Program-made: the position numbers and the translations under genes
In this document: in pieces, positions 54,677-63,240 of the stretch
Position numbering within the stretch: the stretch's first letter is position 1
Layout: every line of letters begins with the position of its first letter
Assembly: GCA_024280995.1 (NCBI GenBank)
Contig: JAMXLM010000028.1
Location: 20,940 to 84,939 of the forward strand
Reading direction: 5' to 3'
From: Candidatus Dormiibacterota bacterium
Lineage (GTDB): Bacteria > Chloroflexota > Dormibacteria > Dormibacterales > Dormibacteraceae
DNA: 64,000 nucleotides
Notes under the pieces: model-generated
Seen by the model: the letters and a program-made list of their open reading frames with translations, nothing else
Database searches by the model: none
What the model was told of the DNA's origin: nothing

Positions 54677-55005
54677 TCGGTGATGAAGCGAGGTGAGAGA
54701 TGGATGTCGATCTGGCGCAGGATGCTCTGGCCGCGGTTGACGAACCCGTGCGCCTGGCCGGCGTCGACGACCGCCATGTGACCTGGCCCGACCTCGATCG
54801 TGGTGGCGCCGTCGGTGAAGGTCGAAGTGCCCTCGAGCACGATCAGGATCTCGGCGTAAGGGTGCCGGTGCAGGCGCGGCCCGTCGCCGGGCTTCGCATC
54901 AACGTACAGAACACACGCGCCAACGCCGCCGTGCTTCTCACCGACGAAATCTCGCGAGATGACGTCTCTGGGCAGCTCTTCCAGGTCGAGGACGCTGATC
55001 GCCAC
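54664..55005 (-). CDS. Cupin domain protein
   Basis: 113 aa from GTG 55005 (TTG 55029 is an alternative). Single small beta-barrel with LHRHPYAEILIVLEG (metal-binding His/Glu), and VDAGQAHGFVN supplying the last His. TAACAT lies eight bases before the GTG, a leaderless pattern. Could be a metal-dependent dioxygenase, isomerase or ligand binder; not assignable. Confidence 0.82.
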   Translation of the reverse strand: MAISVLDLEELPRDVISRDFVGEKHGGVGACVLYVDAKPGDGPRLHRHPYAEILIVLEGTSTFTDGATTIEVGPGHMAVVDAGQAHGFVNRGQSILRQIDIHLSPRFITEWLE

Positions 55006-55032
55006 AAAGGCCGATGTTAGTGGCGGCAAGCG

Positions 55033-55500
55033 CTACGAGTCGGACGCCTCTTCGAGCCTGTCGATGAACGCGCGCTGGGCTTCGGTGATCTTGCGTCGCG
55101 CGGTCTCGAGGTCGAACCACTCCGCGCGGTCGATCTCTGGAAACGACGTCTTGCGGCCCGACCGCGGTGGCCACTCTATCTCGACGGTCATGCCACCATC
55201 GAGGGTCGACACGTCGTAGTCGCCCGGAACCGCCCACGCGCGCACCACCTTGCCGCCCGCCTGGCGAACCTTGCCGAGCGGCCCGAGATGCGCGGTCGGC
55301 GCCTCGTGTCCGATTTCCTCTTTGAATTCGCGCATCGCGACGTCGATCGCCTTTTCACCGGGCTCGATCTCTCCCTTCGGGATCGACCATGCGCCGTCGT
55401 CGCGCGCCTTCCAGAAGGGACCGCCGGGATGCACGAGCAGGACCTCGAGCTTGCCATCTCGAAATCGGTAGACGAGCAGCCCGGCGGATTCCCTGGTCAG
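55033..55500 (-). CDS. Nudix hydrolase, probable CTG start
   Basis: 155 aa if started at CTG 55500, which forms a CTGA overlap with the TetR stop. No ATG, GTG or TTG occurs in frame before the domain for a long distance. Nudix box is complete: GEIEPGEKAIDVAMREFKEEIG fits GX5EX7REUXEEXG (residues about 43-64). Preceding strand SAGLLVYRFRDGKLEVLLVHPGG is typical of the diadenosine-polyphosphate/MutT-like group. It should hydrolyse a nucleoside diphosphate-linked compound. Located in a run MFS-TetR-Nudix-cupin-DUF72. Confidence 0.85.
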   Translation of the reverse strand: MTRESAGLLVYRFRDGKLEVLLVHPGGPFWKARDDGAWSIPKGEIEPGEKAIDVAMREFKEEIGHEAPTAHLGPLGKVRQAGGKVVRAWAVPGDYDVSTLDGGMTVEIEWPPRSGRKTSFPEIDRAEWFDLETARRKITEAQRAFIDRLEEASDS

Positions 55501-56102
55501 CGGCGCTTGCCTGGCGGCCAGTCCAGCGGCAGCCCCGCCTCGAGGTGGGCCAGCGCGTCGTCCGTGACCTTGAGCATGTCTGCTTTCGGGTTGTCGACCA
55601 GCTCCAGCATGGCGGCCAGGAGCACGCCGAGCACAGCCCCGGCGATGTTGTGGACCGCGAAGTCGTCGCGCTTGCGGCCGACGCGCGGGCCGAGGAGGTG
55701 GGCGATCTGGTCGACGATGCTCGCGAACTGGCTCAGCATCGCCCCGCGCAGCTCCGGCGTTGTCGCCAGCAGCTGCATCCGCTCGCGCATCACCTTGCTC
55801 TGTTCCGGCGTCATCTGACCGAAGACCTCCTGCATCGCCGTCCGCAGCCGGCGAATCGGATGCATGGCGGCGGGAAGCGCGTCGAAGGCGGTGAGGATGA
55901 GAGGGTCGAGCTCGTCCTCGAAGACGACCTCTTCCTTGCTTGGAAAGTAGTTGAAGAAGGTGCTTGGCGAGATCTCCACCGCCTCGGCGATGTCCTCCAC
56001 CGTGGTTTCCTCGAAACCACGCTCCAGAAAGAGGCGCATCGCCTCTCTCTGGATCGCGGCTCGTGTCTTGAGCTTCTTGCGCTCCCGTAATCCGATTTCC
56101 AA
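55497..56102 (-). CDS. TetR family transcriptional regulator
   Basis: 201 aa. N-terminal HTH with TRAAIQREAMRLFLERGFEETTVEDIAEAVEISPSTFFNYFPSKEEVV (short motifs FxYFPSKEE diagnostic), followed by an all-helical ligand domain. It starts directly after the MFS exporter stop, and probably represses that exporter until a toxic ligand binds. A partial inverted repeat AGTT-CTGGT-AACT (57676-57688) upstream of the exporter is a candidate operator. Confidence 0.92.
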   Translation of the reverse strand: MEIGLRERKKLKTRAAIQREAMRLFLERGFEETTVEDIAEAVEISPSTFFNYFPSKEEVVFEDELDPLILTAFDALPAAMHPIRRLRTAMQEVFGQMTPEQSKVMRERMQLLATTPELRGAMLSQFASIVDQIAHLLGPRVGRKRDDFAVHNIAGAVLGVLLAAMLELVDNPKADMLKVTDDALAHLEAGLPLDWPPGKRR

Positions 56103-57641
56103 TCAGGCCACCTTTTCGACCACCCTTTCCTCCACGGGTGCGGCCACGGCGTCGCGGCCGGGCAGGAAGATCAGGGCAGCCAGCACCGCCAGGACGGCGA
56201 TGCCCGCGGAGAAGACCAGGGCGGCATCCATTCCCTGGACAAAAGAATGACGCACCGACTCGAGAAGTGCAGGCGAGTGAATACGAGTCGCCACGACGAC
56301 GCCCGCGAACACGCTGCGCTTCGCCGCCTCGGCCACGGCGGTCGGAAGCCCGCCCAGGTCGAGCGACGACTGGTACACGGTGACCAGCACGCTGCCAAAG
56401 ATCGCCGACCCGAGCGGCGCGCCGACCTTCTGCATCGCCTGGATGAGCGCCGACGCGACGCCGCTCTTCTCGCTCGGCACCGTCTTGAGGGCCGCCGAGG
56501 CGGCGGTCGCGAACCCGATGCCCATGCCGAGACCCACCACGCCGGTCCAACCCGTCACGAACCACACACTCGAGCCGACCTGCGTGGTCGCACCCGCGAG
56601 CAGACCCGCCGCCGTGATCGCGAAACCGATCGCGACGGTGATCTTCGGGCCCACGCGCTGCGCGATCCGGTCCGCGGGCACCGCGCCCAGGATCAAGCCG
56701 ACGATGATCGGCAGCAGGCGAACGCCGGCCCCTTCGGGGTCCAGGCCGAGCACGCCCTGCGAGTACTGGGGCAGCGTGAAGATCATGCCGATCAGGGCGA
56801 GACCGCCGAGGGCGGCAAGGATGATGCCCCACGTGAAACCTCTCGTGCGGAACAGCGAGAGGTCGATAAGCGGCCGGCCGCCCGGCCGCGCCGTCTGATA
56901 GCGCTGCCACACGAAGAACGCGACCGTGACCACGAACCCGGCCCCGAGCACCGCCAGCGACGGGCCGTCGGTCCAGCCGTTGCGGCCGAGCTCGATCAGC
57001 CCATAGGTGATCCCGACCAGGCCGGCGGTGACAAGCACCATCCCGAGCGGGTCGAGCGCAGGCTTCTCCGCCGCGCGGGATTCCGGGACCATGAAGAGAA
57101 CGGCGAGGATGCCGAGCAGGGCCACGGGCACGTTCATCAGGAAGATCCAGCCCCACCAGTAGTTGGTGAGGAGCCAGCCGCCGAAGATCGGCCCGATGGG
57201 GAGGGCCAGGAAGTTGGCCGCGGCCCAGATTCCGACCGCCCTCGGCCGCTCCTCCTCGGAGAAGAGAACCGTCATCACGGAGAGCGCCATGACCACGATT
57301 GCCGCGCCCGCCGCACCCAGCAGGACACGCCCAGCGATGAACTCTCCAGGGTTTACCGAGTAGGCGCACCAGACCGAGCCGGCGCCGAACACCACCAGCG
57401 CGGCCAGAAGGATCCGCTTGCGCCCGAACCGGTCGCCGAGAACCCCCGCGGGAAGCATCCCCGCGGCCAGCACCAGGGCGTAGGCGGAAGAGAACCATTG
57501 CAGGTCGGACTCCGACGCCTTCAGCGCTGTGGCCAGCGTCGGGAGAGCGACGCTGAGCACGGTCACGTCGAGCCCGACCGCCAGGACGCCAAGGTCCAGG
57601 GCGGCGAGGGCCCACCACCTCCGAGCACCAATCGAGTTCAT
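56103..57641 (-). CDS. MFS multidrug exporter, DHA2 (EmrB/QacA) family
   Basis: 512 aa from ATG 57641, preceded by AGGAGGTG with ideal spacing; the longer form from 57671 is rejected. Fourteen TM helices expected for DHA2 drug:H+ antiporters. Motif C-like LDVTVLSVALPTL in TM1, loop motif GVLGDRFGRKRILLA (motif A) between TM2 and TM3. The adjacent TetR gene supports an inducible efflux role. Confidence 0.93.
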   Translation of the reverse strand: MNSIGARRWWALAALDLGVLAVGLDVTVLSVALPTLATALKASESDLQWFSSAYALVLAAGMLPAGVLGDRFGRKRILLAALVVFGAGSVWCAYSVNPGEFIAGRVLLGAAGAAIVVMALSVMTVLFSEEERPRAVGIWAAANFLALPIGPIFGGWLLTNYWWGWIFLMNVPVALLGILAVLFMVPESRAAEKPALDPLGMVLVTAGLVGITYGLIELGRNGWTDGPSLAVLGAGFVVTVAFFVWQRYQTARPGGRPLIDLSLFRTRGFTWGIILAALGGLALIGMIFTLPQYSQGVLGLDPEGAGVRLLPIIVGLILGAVPADRIAQRVGPKITVAIGFAITAAGLLAGATTQVGSSVWFVTGWTGVVGLGMGIGFATAASAALKTVPSEKSGVASALIQAMQKVGAPLGSAIFGSVLVTVYQSSLDLGGLPTAVAEAAKRSVFAGVVVATRIHSPALLESVRHSFVQGMDAALVFSAGIAVLAVLAALIFLPGRDAVAAPVEERVVEKVA

Positions 57642-57659
57642 TTCACCACCTCCTGCAGG

Positions 57660-57725
57660 TTTTGAGACCATTCTAAGTTCTGGTAACTCTAAGATTCAAG
57701 TCAATGTTCCAATGCATCTAAATGA
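57660..57725 (-). promoter_or_regulatory. Promoter/operator region of the MFS-tetR unit
   Basis: An unusually AT-rich stretch. On the minus strand TTGAAT, an 18-base spacer and TAGAAT form a fair -35/-10 pair. AGTTCTGGTAACT (57676-57688) overlaps this spacer and has inverted arms AGTT/AACT, a possible TetR-type site. Confidence 0.4.
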
Positions 57726-57802
57726 AGTCATCTCCGGACGCGCAAACCGCGTCCCGGCGGCGCATGATGGGAAGCACCTATCCGCGAAGAGGAGGGACAC
57801 AA

Positions 57803-59080
57803 ATGGGCGAAGAGGGCGCCTACGCGCGTTTCTGCGCCACGGTCGACGCTGCGGCGGCCGTGGCCGGTTTGAGCGATCCGTCGCTGCTGGTAAGGATCAA
57901 GCGGCCGGAACGCGTCCACGAGGTCTCGATCCCGCTCGTCCGGGACGACGGCCGTCACGAGATGCTGACCGGCTACCGCGTCCAGCACAGCTCGGCGCGC
58001 GGACCTTACAAGGGCGGCATCCGCTACCACCCCAACGTGAGCCTGGACGAGGTCAAGGCGCTGGCGGGCTGGATGAGCATCAAGACCGCCGTCGTCAACA
58101 TCCCCATGGGCGGCGGCAAGGGCGGCATCACTGTGGACCCGCACGTCCTGTCTCCGCGCGAGCTCGAGTCTCTGACCCGGGCGTACACCGAGCGGATCTG
58201 GCGCGCGATCGGTCCGCTTGTCGACATCCCCGCGCCGGACGTCAACACCGACTCGCGGATCATGGACTGGCTTGCCGACGAATACGGGCGGCAGTCCGGA
58301 CTGGCCGACCCCGCGGTGGTGACGGGCAAGACCGTCGAGCACGGCGGTTCGCTTGGTCGTGACAAGGCGACGGCGCGCGGTGGCTTCGACGTCCTCGAGG
58401 CGGCGCTCAACGCCGCCCACGAAGACCTTCGCGGCAAGCGCGTCGCCATCCAGGGGTTCGGCAACGCCGGCGCGAACGCCGCGCTGCTCCTGCAGGAGGC
58501 GGGGGCGATCATCGTCGCGGCCTCAGACTCGACCGCGTCATTGGTGGCTTCCGAGGGCCTGCCGGTCGACGACCTCATCGCCTACAAGTCCCGCGGCTCG
58601 CACTTCTGCGACTGGACGACATTCGAGCGGAAGCGCGCCGACAGTCCACTGTTCGAGCAGGTCGACATCCTCGTGCCCGCCGCGCTCGAAGGCCAGATCA
58701 CGGCCGAGAACGCCGAGCGGGTGACCGCGCGGTGGATCGTCGAGCTCGCCAACGGGCCGACGACTCCGGATGCGGACGACGTGCTCGCGCGCCGCGGTGT
58801 GCACCTGCTGCCCGACATCCTCGCCAACGCGGGTGGCGTGGTCGTCAGCTACTTCGAGTGGGTGCAGGACCTGCACTCGGAGCGATGGCTCCTCGAGGAG
58901 GTGGAGGCTCGCCTGGCGGTCGTGATGCGACGTGCTTACGACGCCGTGACGACGCTCGCCGCCGACAAAGGTGTCTCGATGCGCCTGGCCGCCTACGCGG
59001 TGGCCTTGCAACGGATCGCCACCGCCATCGGCGAGGCCGAGGTCGCCCCGCGCCGCAGCGTCAGCACGATGATCCTGTGA
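57803..59080 (+). CDS. Glu/Leu/Phe/Val dehydrogenase (glutamate dehydrogenase)
   Basis: 425 aa from ATG 57803 with AGGAGGG upstream; earlier in-frame ATGs lack a site. Catalytic Lys in MGGGKGGI, substrate loop GYRVQHSSARGPYKGGIRYH, PAPDVNTD and the Rossmann motif GFGNAGANAA, ending YAVALQRIATAI. It interconverts glutamate and 2-oxoglutarate plus ammonia with NAD(P)H. Length is normal for the hexameric family. Confidence 0.93.
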   Translation: MGEEGAYARFCATVDAAAAVAGLSDPSLLVRIKRPERVHEVSIPLVRDDGRHEMLTGYRVQHSSARGPYKGGIRYHPNVSLDEVKALAGWMSIKTAVVNIPMGGGKGGITVDPHVLSPRELESLTRAYTERIWRAIGPLVDIPAPDVNTDSRIMDWLADEYGRQSGLADPAVVTGKTVEHGGSLGRDKATARGGFDVLEAALNAAHEDLRGKRVAIQGFGNAGANAALLLQEAGAIIVAASDSTASLVASEGLPVDDLIAYKSRGSHFCDWTTFERKRADSPLFEQVDILVPAALEGQITAENAERVTARWIVELANGPTTPDADDVLARRGVHLLPDILANAGGVVVSYFEWVQDLHSERWLLEEVEARLAVVMRRAYDAVTTLAADKGVSMRLAAYAVALQRIATAIGEAEVAPRRSVSTMIL

Positions 59081-59084
59081 GCGC

Positions 59085-59090
59085 TACCGT
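59085..59090 (+). promoter_or_regulatory. Candidate leaderless -10 element
   Basis: TACCGT, six bases before ATG 59097, immediately after the dehydrogenase stop. Confidence 0.35.
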
Positions 59091-59096
59091 GGAGCG

Positions 59097-59408
59097 ATGG
59101 CAAGAGAAGAGACCAAGCGTGCGTGGGACAGGTTCGAGTCGGACATCCAGGGACTTGCCGGCGAGCTGAAGCGTCAGTACCGAGCGAAAGACGACCGTGA
59201 AACCGCGGACCTCAATCGCTCCCTCGACCAGCTGCGCCAGGCGGCCGAGTCGGTGTTCAAGTCGCTGGAGAGCGCGTCGCGCGACCCGGAGGTGAGGACG
59301 CGGACCAGGGAGACGGCGCGGTCCTTCGGTTCGGCGTTGGGCGAGACGTTTCGCGAGCTCAGCGACGAGATCGAGAAGGCGGTAAAGAAGCCGGCGTCGA
59401 CCAAGTAA
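59097..59408 (+). CDS. Small helical hypothetical protein
   Basis: 103 aa, highly charged and predicted all alpha-helical, with heptad-like spacing (LNRSLDQLRQAAESVFKSL). Second half FGSALGETFRELSDEIEKAVKK is amphipathic. No recognised domain, no signal or TM. Similar short helical proteins are frequent beside metabolic genes in actinobacteria. Confidence 0.65.
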   Translation: MAREETKRAWDRFESDIQGLAGELKRQYRAKDDRETADLNRSLDQLRQAAESVFKSLESASRDPEVRTRTRETARSFGSALGETFRELSDEIEKAVKKPASTK

Positions 59409-59411
59409 GCC

Positions 59412-60536
59412 CTACGACGCGCGGCCGGCAGTCTCGCGCGCCGCGAGCACGCGCGCGATGTCCGCGGGGGAGAGGATGCCGACCAGCTGGCCGCCGTCGA
59501 AGACGAGCACGCGCTGGTCGAGTCCCCCTCCGATGCGCCCGAGCATCGCGGACAGGTCTTCACGCGGGTTGGTGACCGGCACCGCCGCGATGGGTTGAGC
59601 GACCTCTTTCAGGTGCTTGGTGGATCGTTCGCCGGCGGGCATGCGGACCAGGTCCGAGAGACGCACGACCCCGGTGAGCTTGCCCGTCGAGTCGTGCACG
59701 GGATAGGTCGTGAAGCTGTGACTGGGCGCGACCGACTCGAGGAACGTGTCCACGGTGACCCAGTCGGGGAGCGTGACCACCGGCGCGGTCATCGCCGCCG
59801 ACACCGGCACCGAGCGCAGCGCTGCGCGAACGGCCGAGCCCTGTTCCTCGGCCGAGCCGGCCGAAAGCAGGAACCAGCCGATGAAGGCGATCCAGATTCC
59901 GCTCACGCCGGCTCCGAGGAAGAGACCGAACACGCCCGCCGCGATCATCAGGTAGGCGAACACGCGCCCGACTCGAACCGCATCGCGCACGCCCCGCACC
60001 CGACTTCCGGAGCGCCACCACAGGACGCTGCTCAGCAGCCTGCCGCCGTCCAGGGGGAACGCCGGCACCAGGTTGAAAAGGCCGAGCGAGATGTTGACGA
60101 ACCCGAGCCAGCTGAGAAGTGCGGTCACGAGGTTGATGCCCGGGATCAATTCCGCGATCACGATTGCAACGCCGGCGACCACGAAGCTCGTGAGCGGTCC
60201 AACCCCGGCGATCACGGCCTCGGCGCGGGCGCTGGGCGGTTCGCCCTCGAGCTGAGAGACTCCGCCGAACAGCCAGAGCGTGATGCCCGCGACCTTCACG
60301 CCGTTGCGGCGCGCCACGACGGCATGCGAGAGCTCGTGAGCGAGAAGGCTCGCGTAGAAAAGAAGCGCCCCGACCGCGCCGACGAGCCAGTAGAGGAGCG
60401 CCTCGTATCCCGGCACGGTCTGCGGCAGCACGGTGGTCGCGAGCGTCCAGGCGACCAGGGCGAAGATGAAGATGAGGCTCCAGTTGAATCCGACCTCGAT
60501 GCCGAAGATGCGCCCGAGCCGGATGGAAGGCGTCAC
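59412..60536 (-). CDS. Site-2 protease family (M50) metalloprotease with CBS domains
   Basis: 374 aa from GTG. Six TM helices with zinc motif HELSH (about residue 68) and the second metal motif NLVPAFPLDGGR; then two CBS domains in the C-terminal ~130 residues (MTAPVVTLPDWVTVDTFLE; VVRLSDLVRM; VGILSPADIARV). This is the M50B/Rip-like class that cuts membrane-bound regulators; CBS domains usually bind adenosine nucleotides. Its target is unknown; no adjacent anti-sigma gene is seen. Confidence 0.92.
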   Translation of the reverse strand: MTPSIRLGRIFGIEVGFNWSLIFIFALVAWTLATTVLPQTVPGYEALLYWLVGAVGALLFYASLLAHELSHAVVARRNGVKVAGITLWLFGGVSQLEGEPPSARAEAVIAGVGPLTSFVVAGVAIVIAELIPGINLVTALLSWLGFVNISLGLFNLVPAFPLDGGRLLSSVLWWRSGSRVRGVRDAVRVGRVFAYLMIAAGVFGLFLGAGVSGIWIAFIGWFLLSAGSAEEQGSAVRAALRSVPVSAAMTAPVVTLPDWVTVDTFLESVAPSHSFTTYPVHDSTGKLTGVVRLSDLVRMPAGERSTKHLKEVAQPIAAVPVTNPREDLSAMLGRIGGGLDQRVLVFDGGQLVGILSPADIARVLAARETAGRAS

Positions 60537-60586
60537 TTGATCTCAGCGCGAGTCTAAACCGCGCCGACATGCCGAGAATTGGAGGC

Positions 60587-60892
60587 ATGACGTTTCAGCT
60601 GCGGGAGTACACGGTCAAGCCAGGCGAGATGGACGAGTGGATCTCCGAGTGGCGCGAGAAGATCGTGCCGCTGCGCCTCAAGGTTGGGTTCGAGATCCTT
60701 GGCGCGTGGACCGTCGACCGCACGGACCGGTTCATCTGGATCGTCGGCTACGACGGGCCAAAGTCCTGGGACGAGGCAGAGAAGGGCTACTACGAATCGC
60801 CTGAGCGCAAGGCGATGAACCCCAACCCGGCGCGCCACCTCGCGCACCAGGAGACGCGGCTCATGAGCGACGTGCCTACGCGGACTGGGTGA
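60587..60892 (+). CDS. NIPSNAP family protein
   Basis: 101 aa from ATG 60587; ATG 60569 is an alternative. Ferredoxin-like dimeric alpha-beta barrel start TFQLREYTVKPGEMDEW, with RTDRFIWIVGYDG and the AHQETRLM segment at the end. Function of bacterial members is unclear; some are monooxygenase-like. It overlaps the convergent YceI gene by 17 bases. Confidence 0.82.
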   Translation: MTFQLREYTVKPGEMDEWISEWREKIVPLRLKVGFEILGAWTVDRTDRFIWIVGYDGPKSWDEAEKGYYESPERKAMNPNPARHLAHQETRLMSDVPTRTG

Positions 60893-61616
60893 GGTTCAGC
60901 GAGACTTCGATCGTCACCGCCGGCTGCACCGTCGTGAAGCCGATGCTCGGGGGGCTCACTCCGTAGTCGGTCATCGTGGTCGCGATCGTGCCGGCCACCT
61001 GGGCGCTGCTGCCGGTCACGCGCAGCTGCAGCGCCGCGGTCACGTTCTTCGTAACGCCGTGGATGGTCAGCGTGCCCGGCACCGAGACCGTCACGACCTG
61101 GCCCGCCGCGGCGGACGCGGGCAGCTGGACTGAGGACGCGGTAAAGACCGCCGTGGGGAACGACTGCACGTCGAGCGCCTGCTGGACGATGCGGTCGCGG
61201 TTGGTCACGTTGTAGCCGGCGACGGAGTCGACGCTCGCGAGTCCCGACAACTGGACCGTGATCGTCGCCGCCGACATCACGTACGTGTCGCCCGACTTCG
61301 TGATGGTGACGGAGCCGGTGACGTTGCTCGTTCGCGCGACCGCCTCGTGCGCCGAGCTCTGGCCGACGAACTGTTCCTTGACGCGGTAGCCGGCGAGCGA
61401 GCCCGAGGCGACGGTCCACGTGCCCCCTGTGGCAGCCGTTGAGGCGGCGGTTGGGCTCGCGCTGGATGCCTGACTGGCCGAGGGGCGCGGCGAGCTCAGA
61501 GTGAGCGCGGATGGGCTGGTCCGCAGTCCGGAGAAGAAGTACGCGTAGGCGCCGGCGCCTCCAAGAACGACGAGGGCTGCGACGGCGATGACGGGGATCA
61601 GGACCCTGCGTGGCAT
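60876..61616 (-). CDS. YceI family protein, membrane-anchored
   Basis: 246 aa. One N-terminal TM segment (VLIPVIAVAALVVLGGAGAYAYFF), a Ser/Ala/Thr linker to about residue 62, then a YceI lipocalin-like barrel: GTWTVASGSLAGYRVKEQF, NRDRIVQQALDVQSFPTAVF, GTLTIHGVTKNV, TMTDYGVSPPSIGF. The family binds isoprenoid lipids such as polyprenyl chains. Extracytoplasmic location expected. Confidence 0.92.
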   Translation of the reverse strand: MPRRVLIPVIAVAALVVLGGAGAYAYFFSGLRTSPSALTLSSPRPSASQASSASPTAASTAATGGTWTVASGSLAGYRVKEQFVGQSSAHEAVARTSNVTGSVTITKSGDTYVMSAATITVQLSGLASVDSVAGYNVTNRDRIVQQALDVQSFPTAVFTASSVQLPASAAAGQVVTVSVPGTLTIHGVTKNVTAALQLRVTGSSAQVAGTIATTMTDYGVSPPSIGFTTVQPAVTIEVSLNLTQSA

Positions 61617-61680
61617 GCATCAGATGGTCGGGACGCGCGCTGGACAGTCCCTGTGAGGATGCTGGGAGAACGCTTGGAAG

Positions 61681-62100
61681 CTATTCGTCGTCCGGCCGGT
61701 CGTCTTCCTGGCTGATGACGGGATCCTGGGTCAGCTCGTCCTCGTCGGAGTCCGCGTACAGGTCACGCACCTCCGCACCAAACGACTCGAAGTCGCCGAT
61801 GTCCTCGGTCGAGTCCTCCTCCACCAGCTCGCCCGCGCCGCGTGCCTCGCCAAGCAGCTGGGCGTACGCGCGCTGCGCCTCATCGGCGCTGGGGTACTCG
61901 AAGAACTCGGTTCCCTCCGGGATCTCCGCTCCCTCGGTGTCGTCGACCCCGTGTCGAAGCACGTAGCTCCGTCCGCTGTCGGGATCGTGTAGCAGCGTCA
62001 GAAAGCGTTCGTCCGTGAGCTCGGCGCGGCGTTCGGCCTGGCCCTCGTTCTCGAGCTCGAGAAGCCTGCTGATGATCTGTTCCTCGCTTCGTTCCTGCAC
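61681..62100 (-). CDS. Small acidic hypothetical protein
   Basis: 139 aa from GTG 62100; the much longer open frame upstream lies antisense to the sulfite-oxidase gene and is discarded. Strongly acidic, with helical N-terminus (SEEQIISRLLELENEG), then FLTLLHDPDSGRSYVLRHG and a very acidic tail (ADSDEDELTQD). Unknown function. TAGTCT lies seven bases before the GTG, a leaderless pattern shared with the divergent gene. Confidence 0.65.
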   Translation of the reverse strand: MQERSEEQIISRLLELENEGQAERRAELTDERFLTLLHDPDSGRSYVLRHGVDDTEGAEIPEGTEFFEYPSADEAQRAYAQLLGEARGAGELVEEDSTEDIGDFESFGAEVRDLYADSDEDELTQDPVISQEDDRPDDE

Positions 62101-62106
62101 GGCTTT

Positions 62107-62113
62107 TAGACTA
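62107..62113. promoter_or_regulatory. Shared bidirectional -10 element
   Basis: TAGACTA reads TAGACT on the plus strand (62107-62112) and TAGTCT on the minus strand (62113-62108). It lies seven bases before GTG 62100 on one side and six bases before the codon 62119-62121 where the conserved frame of the plus-strand gene opens. A single overlapping -10 could serve two leaderless genes. Confidence 0.45.
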
Positions 62114-62190
62114 GCCCGATCACGGCGCAGAAGACCGCGGGCACTCTCATCTCCAGCCCCGACATCACCGTCGAGGAGCTGCAGCTCGCG

Positions 62191-63240
62191 GTGCGCAACC
62201 ATTCGATGCCCCTCGAAGCGCTGCGCTATGACGTGACGCCCGTCGGTCTGCACTACCTGCTGATCCATTTCGACATCCCCGCGGTTGACGCTGAGACCTA
62301 CGAGCTGCACGTCGGCGGCCACGTGCACAGACCGCTGCGACTGACGATGCACGACATCGAGTCGCGACCCAAGACCACCTTCGCGGTGACGCTCGAGTGC
62401 GCCGGCAACGGCCGCGCGCGACTCTCGCCCCGGCCGATGAGCCAGCCGTGGTTGAACGAGGCGGTCGGCAACGCGGAATGGACCGGCACGCCGCTCGGTC
62501 CGCTGCTCGAGGAAGCGGGGCTGAAGCCAGGCGCGGTCGACGTCGTCTTCACCGGCCTCGACCGTGGCGTCCAGGGCGGCTTCGACCAGTTCTACGAGCG
62601 CAGCCTCTCCGTCGCCAACGCCTCGCGCGACGGCGTGATGCTGGCTTACGCGGTCAACGGCGGACCGCTTCCACCGCAGCACGGGTTTCCCCTGCGCCTC
62701 ATCGTCCCGGGTTGGTACGGCATGACGTCGGTGAAATGGCTGCGCTCGATCACCGTCACCGACGCGCCGTTCCAGGGCTACCAGCAGGCGACCGCCTATC
62801 ACTTCCGCGAGGTGACGGGCGGGCCGGGCGTGCCCGTGGAGCGCATGCGGCCGCGGGCATTGATGGTTCCGCCCGGCTTTCCCGACTTCATGTCGCGCAC
62901 GCGTTTCGTCGATCCGGGCGAGCACCTCATAGAAGGACGCGCGTGGTCGGGGCTTGCATCCATCGAGCGTGTCGACTTCAGCGCCGATGGGGGAGTCACC
63001 TGGCAGCCGGCCGAGCTCGATGGGACGGCGTCGCCCTTCGGGTGGCGACGGTGGACGTACCGGTGGGGGGCCACGGCGGGAGAGCACGAGCTTTGCGCGC
63101 GCGCCACCGACGCCGCGGGCAACACGCAGCCCATCGACGAGGACTGGAATGCGGAGGGCGTGCAGAACAACGCCGTGCAGCGCGTGCATGTGGTGGCCGG
63201 CGCGCCACCAGGCAGTCAAGCGGCAGCCGACTCGTTGTAG
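62191..63240 (+). CDS. Molybdopterin-dependent oxidoreductase, sulfite oxidase-like
   Basis: 349 aa from GTG 62191. Moco domain with ligand Cys in TLECAGNGR (residue 70), LIVPGWYGMTSVKWL and DFMSRTRFVDPGEHLIEGRAWSG; then the C-terminal Mo-co dimerisation domain (ERVDFSADGGVTWQPAEL). No signal peptide or haem domain. The frame stays open to 62110 and the upstream codons (SPDITVEELQLAVRNH) look like part of the protein, but hold no ATG/GTG/TTG, so an earlier rare start is possible. It probably oxidises sulfite or a related substrate in the cytosol. Confidence 0.88.
   Translation: MRNHSMPLEALRYDVTPVGLHYLLIHFDIPAVDAETYELHVGGHVHRPLRLTMHDIESRPKTTFAVTLECAGNGRARLSPRPMSQPWLNEAVGNAEWTGTPLGPLLEEAGLKPGAVDVVFTGLDRGVQGGFDQFYERSLSVANASRDGVMLAYAVNGGPLPPQHGFPLRLIVPGWYGMTSVKWLRSITVTDAPFQGYQQATAYHFREVTGGPGVPVERMRPRALMVPPGFPDFMSRTRFVDPGEHLIEGRAWSGLASIERVDFSADGGVTWQPAELDGTASPFGWRRWTYRWGATAGEHELCARATDAAGNTQPIDEDWNAEGVQNNAVQRVHVVAGAPPGSQAAADSL

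Noticed and set aside
55501..57618. Long minus-strand frame continuous with the Nudix domain
   Set aside because: It runs through the TetR and MFS genes in the wrong frame. It shows only that high GC removes stop codons; it is not a giant fusion protein.
57722..57802. Extra 27 residues at the N-terminus of glutamate dehydrogenase
   Set aside because: No ribosome site precedes the earlier ATGs, while AGGAGGG sits correctly before ATG 57803, where family similarity starts.
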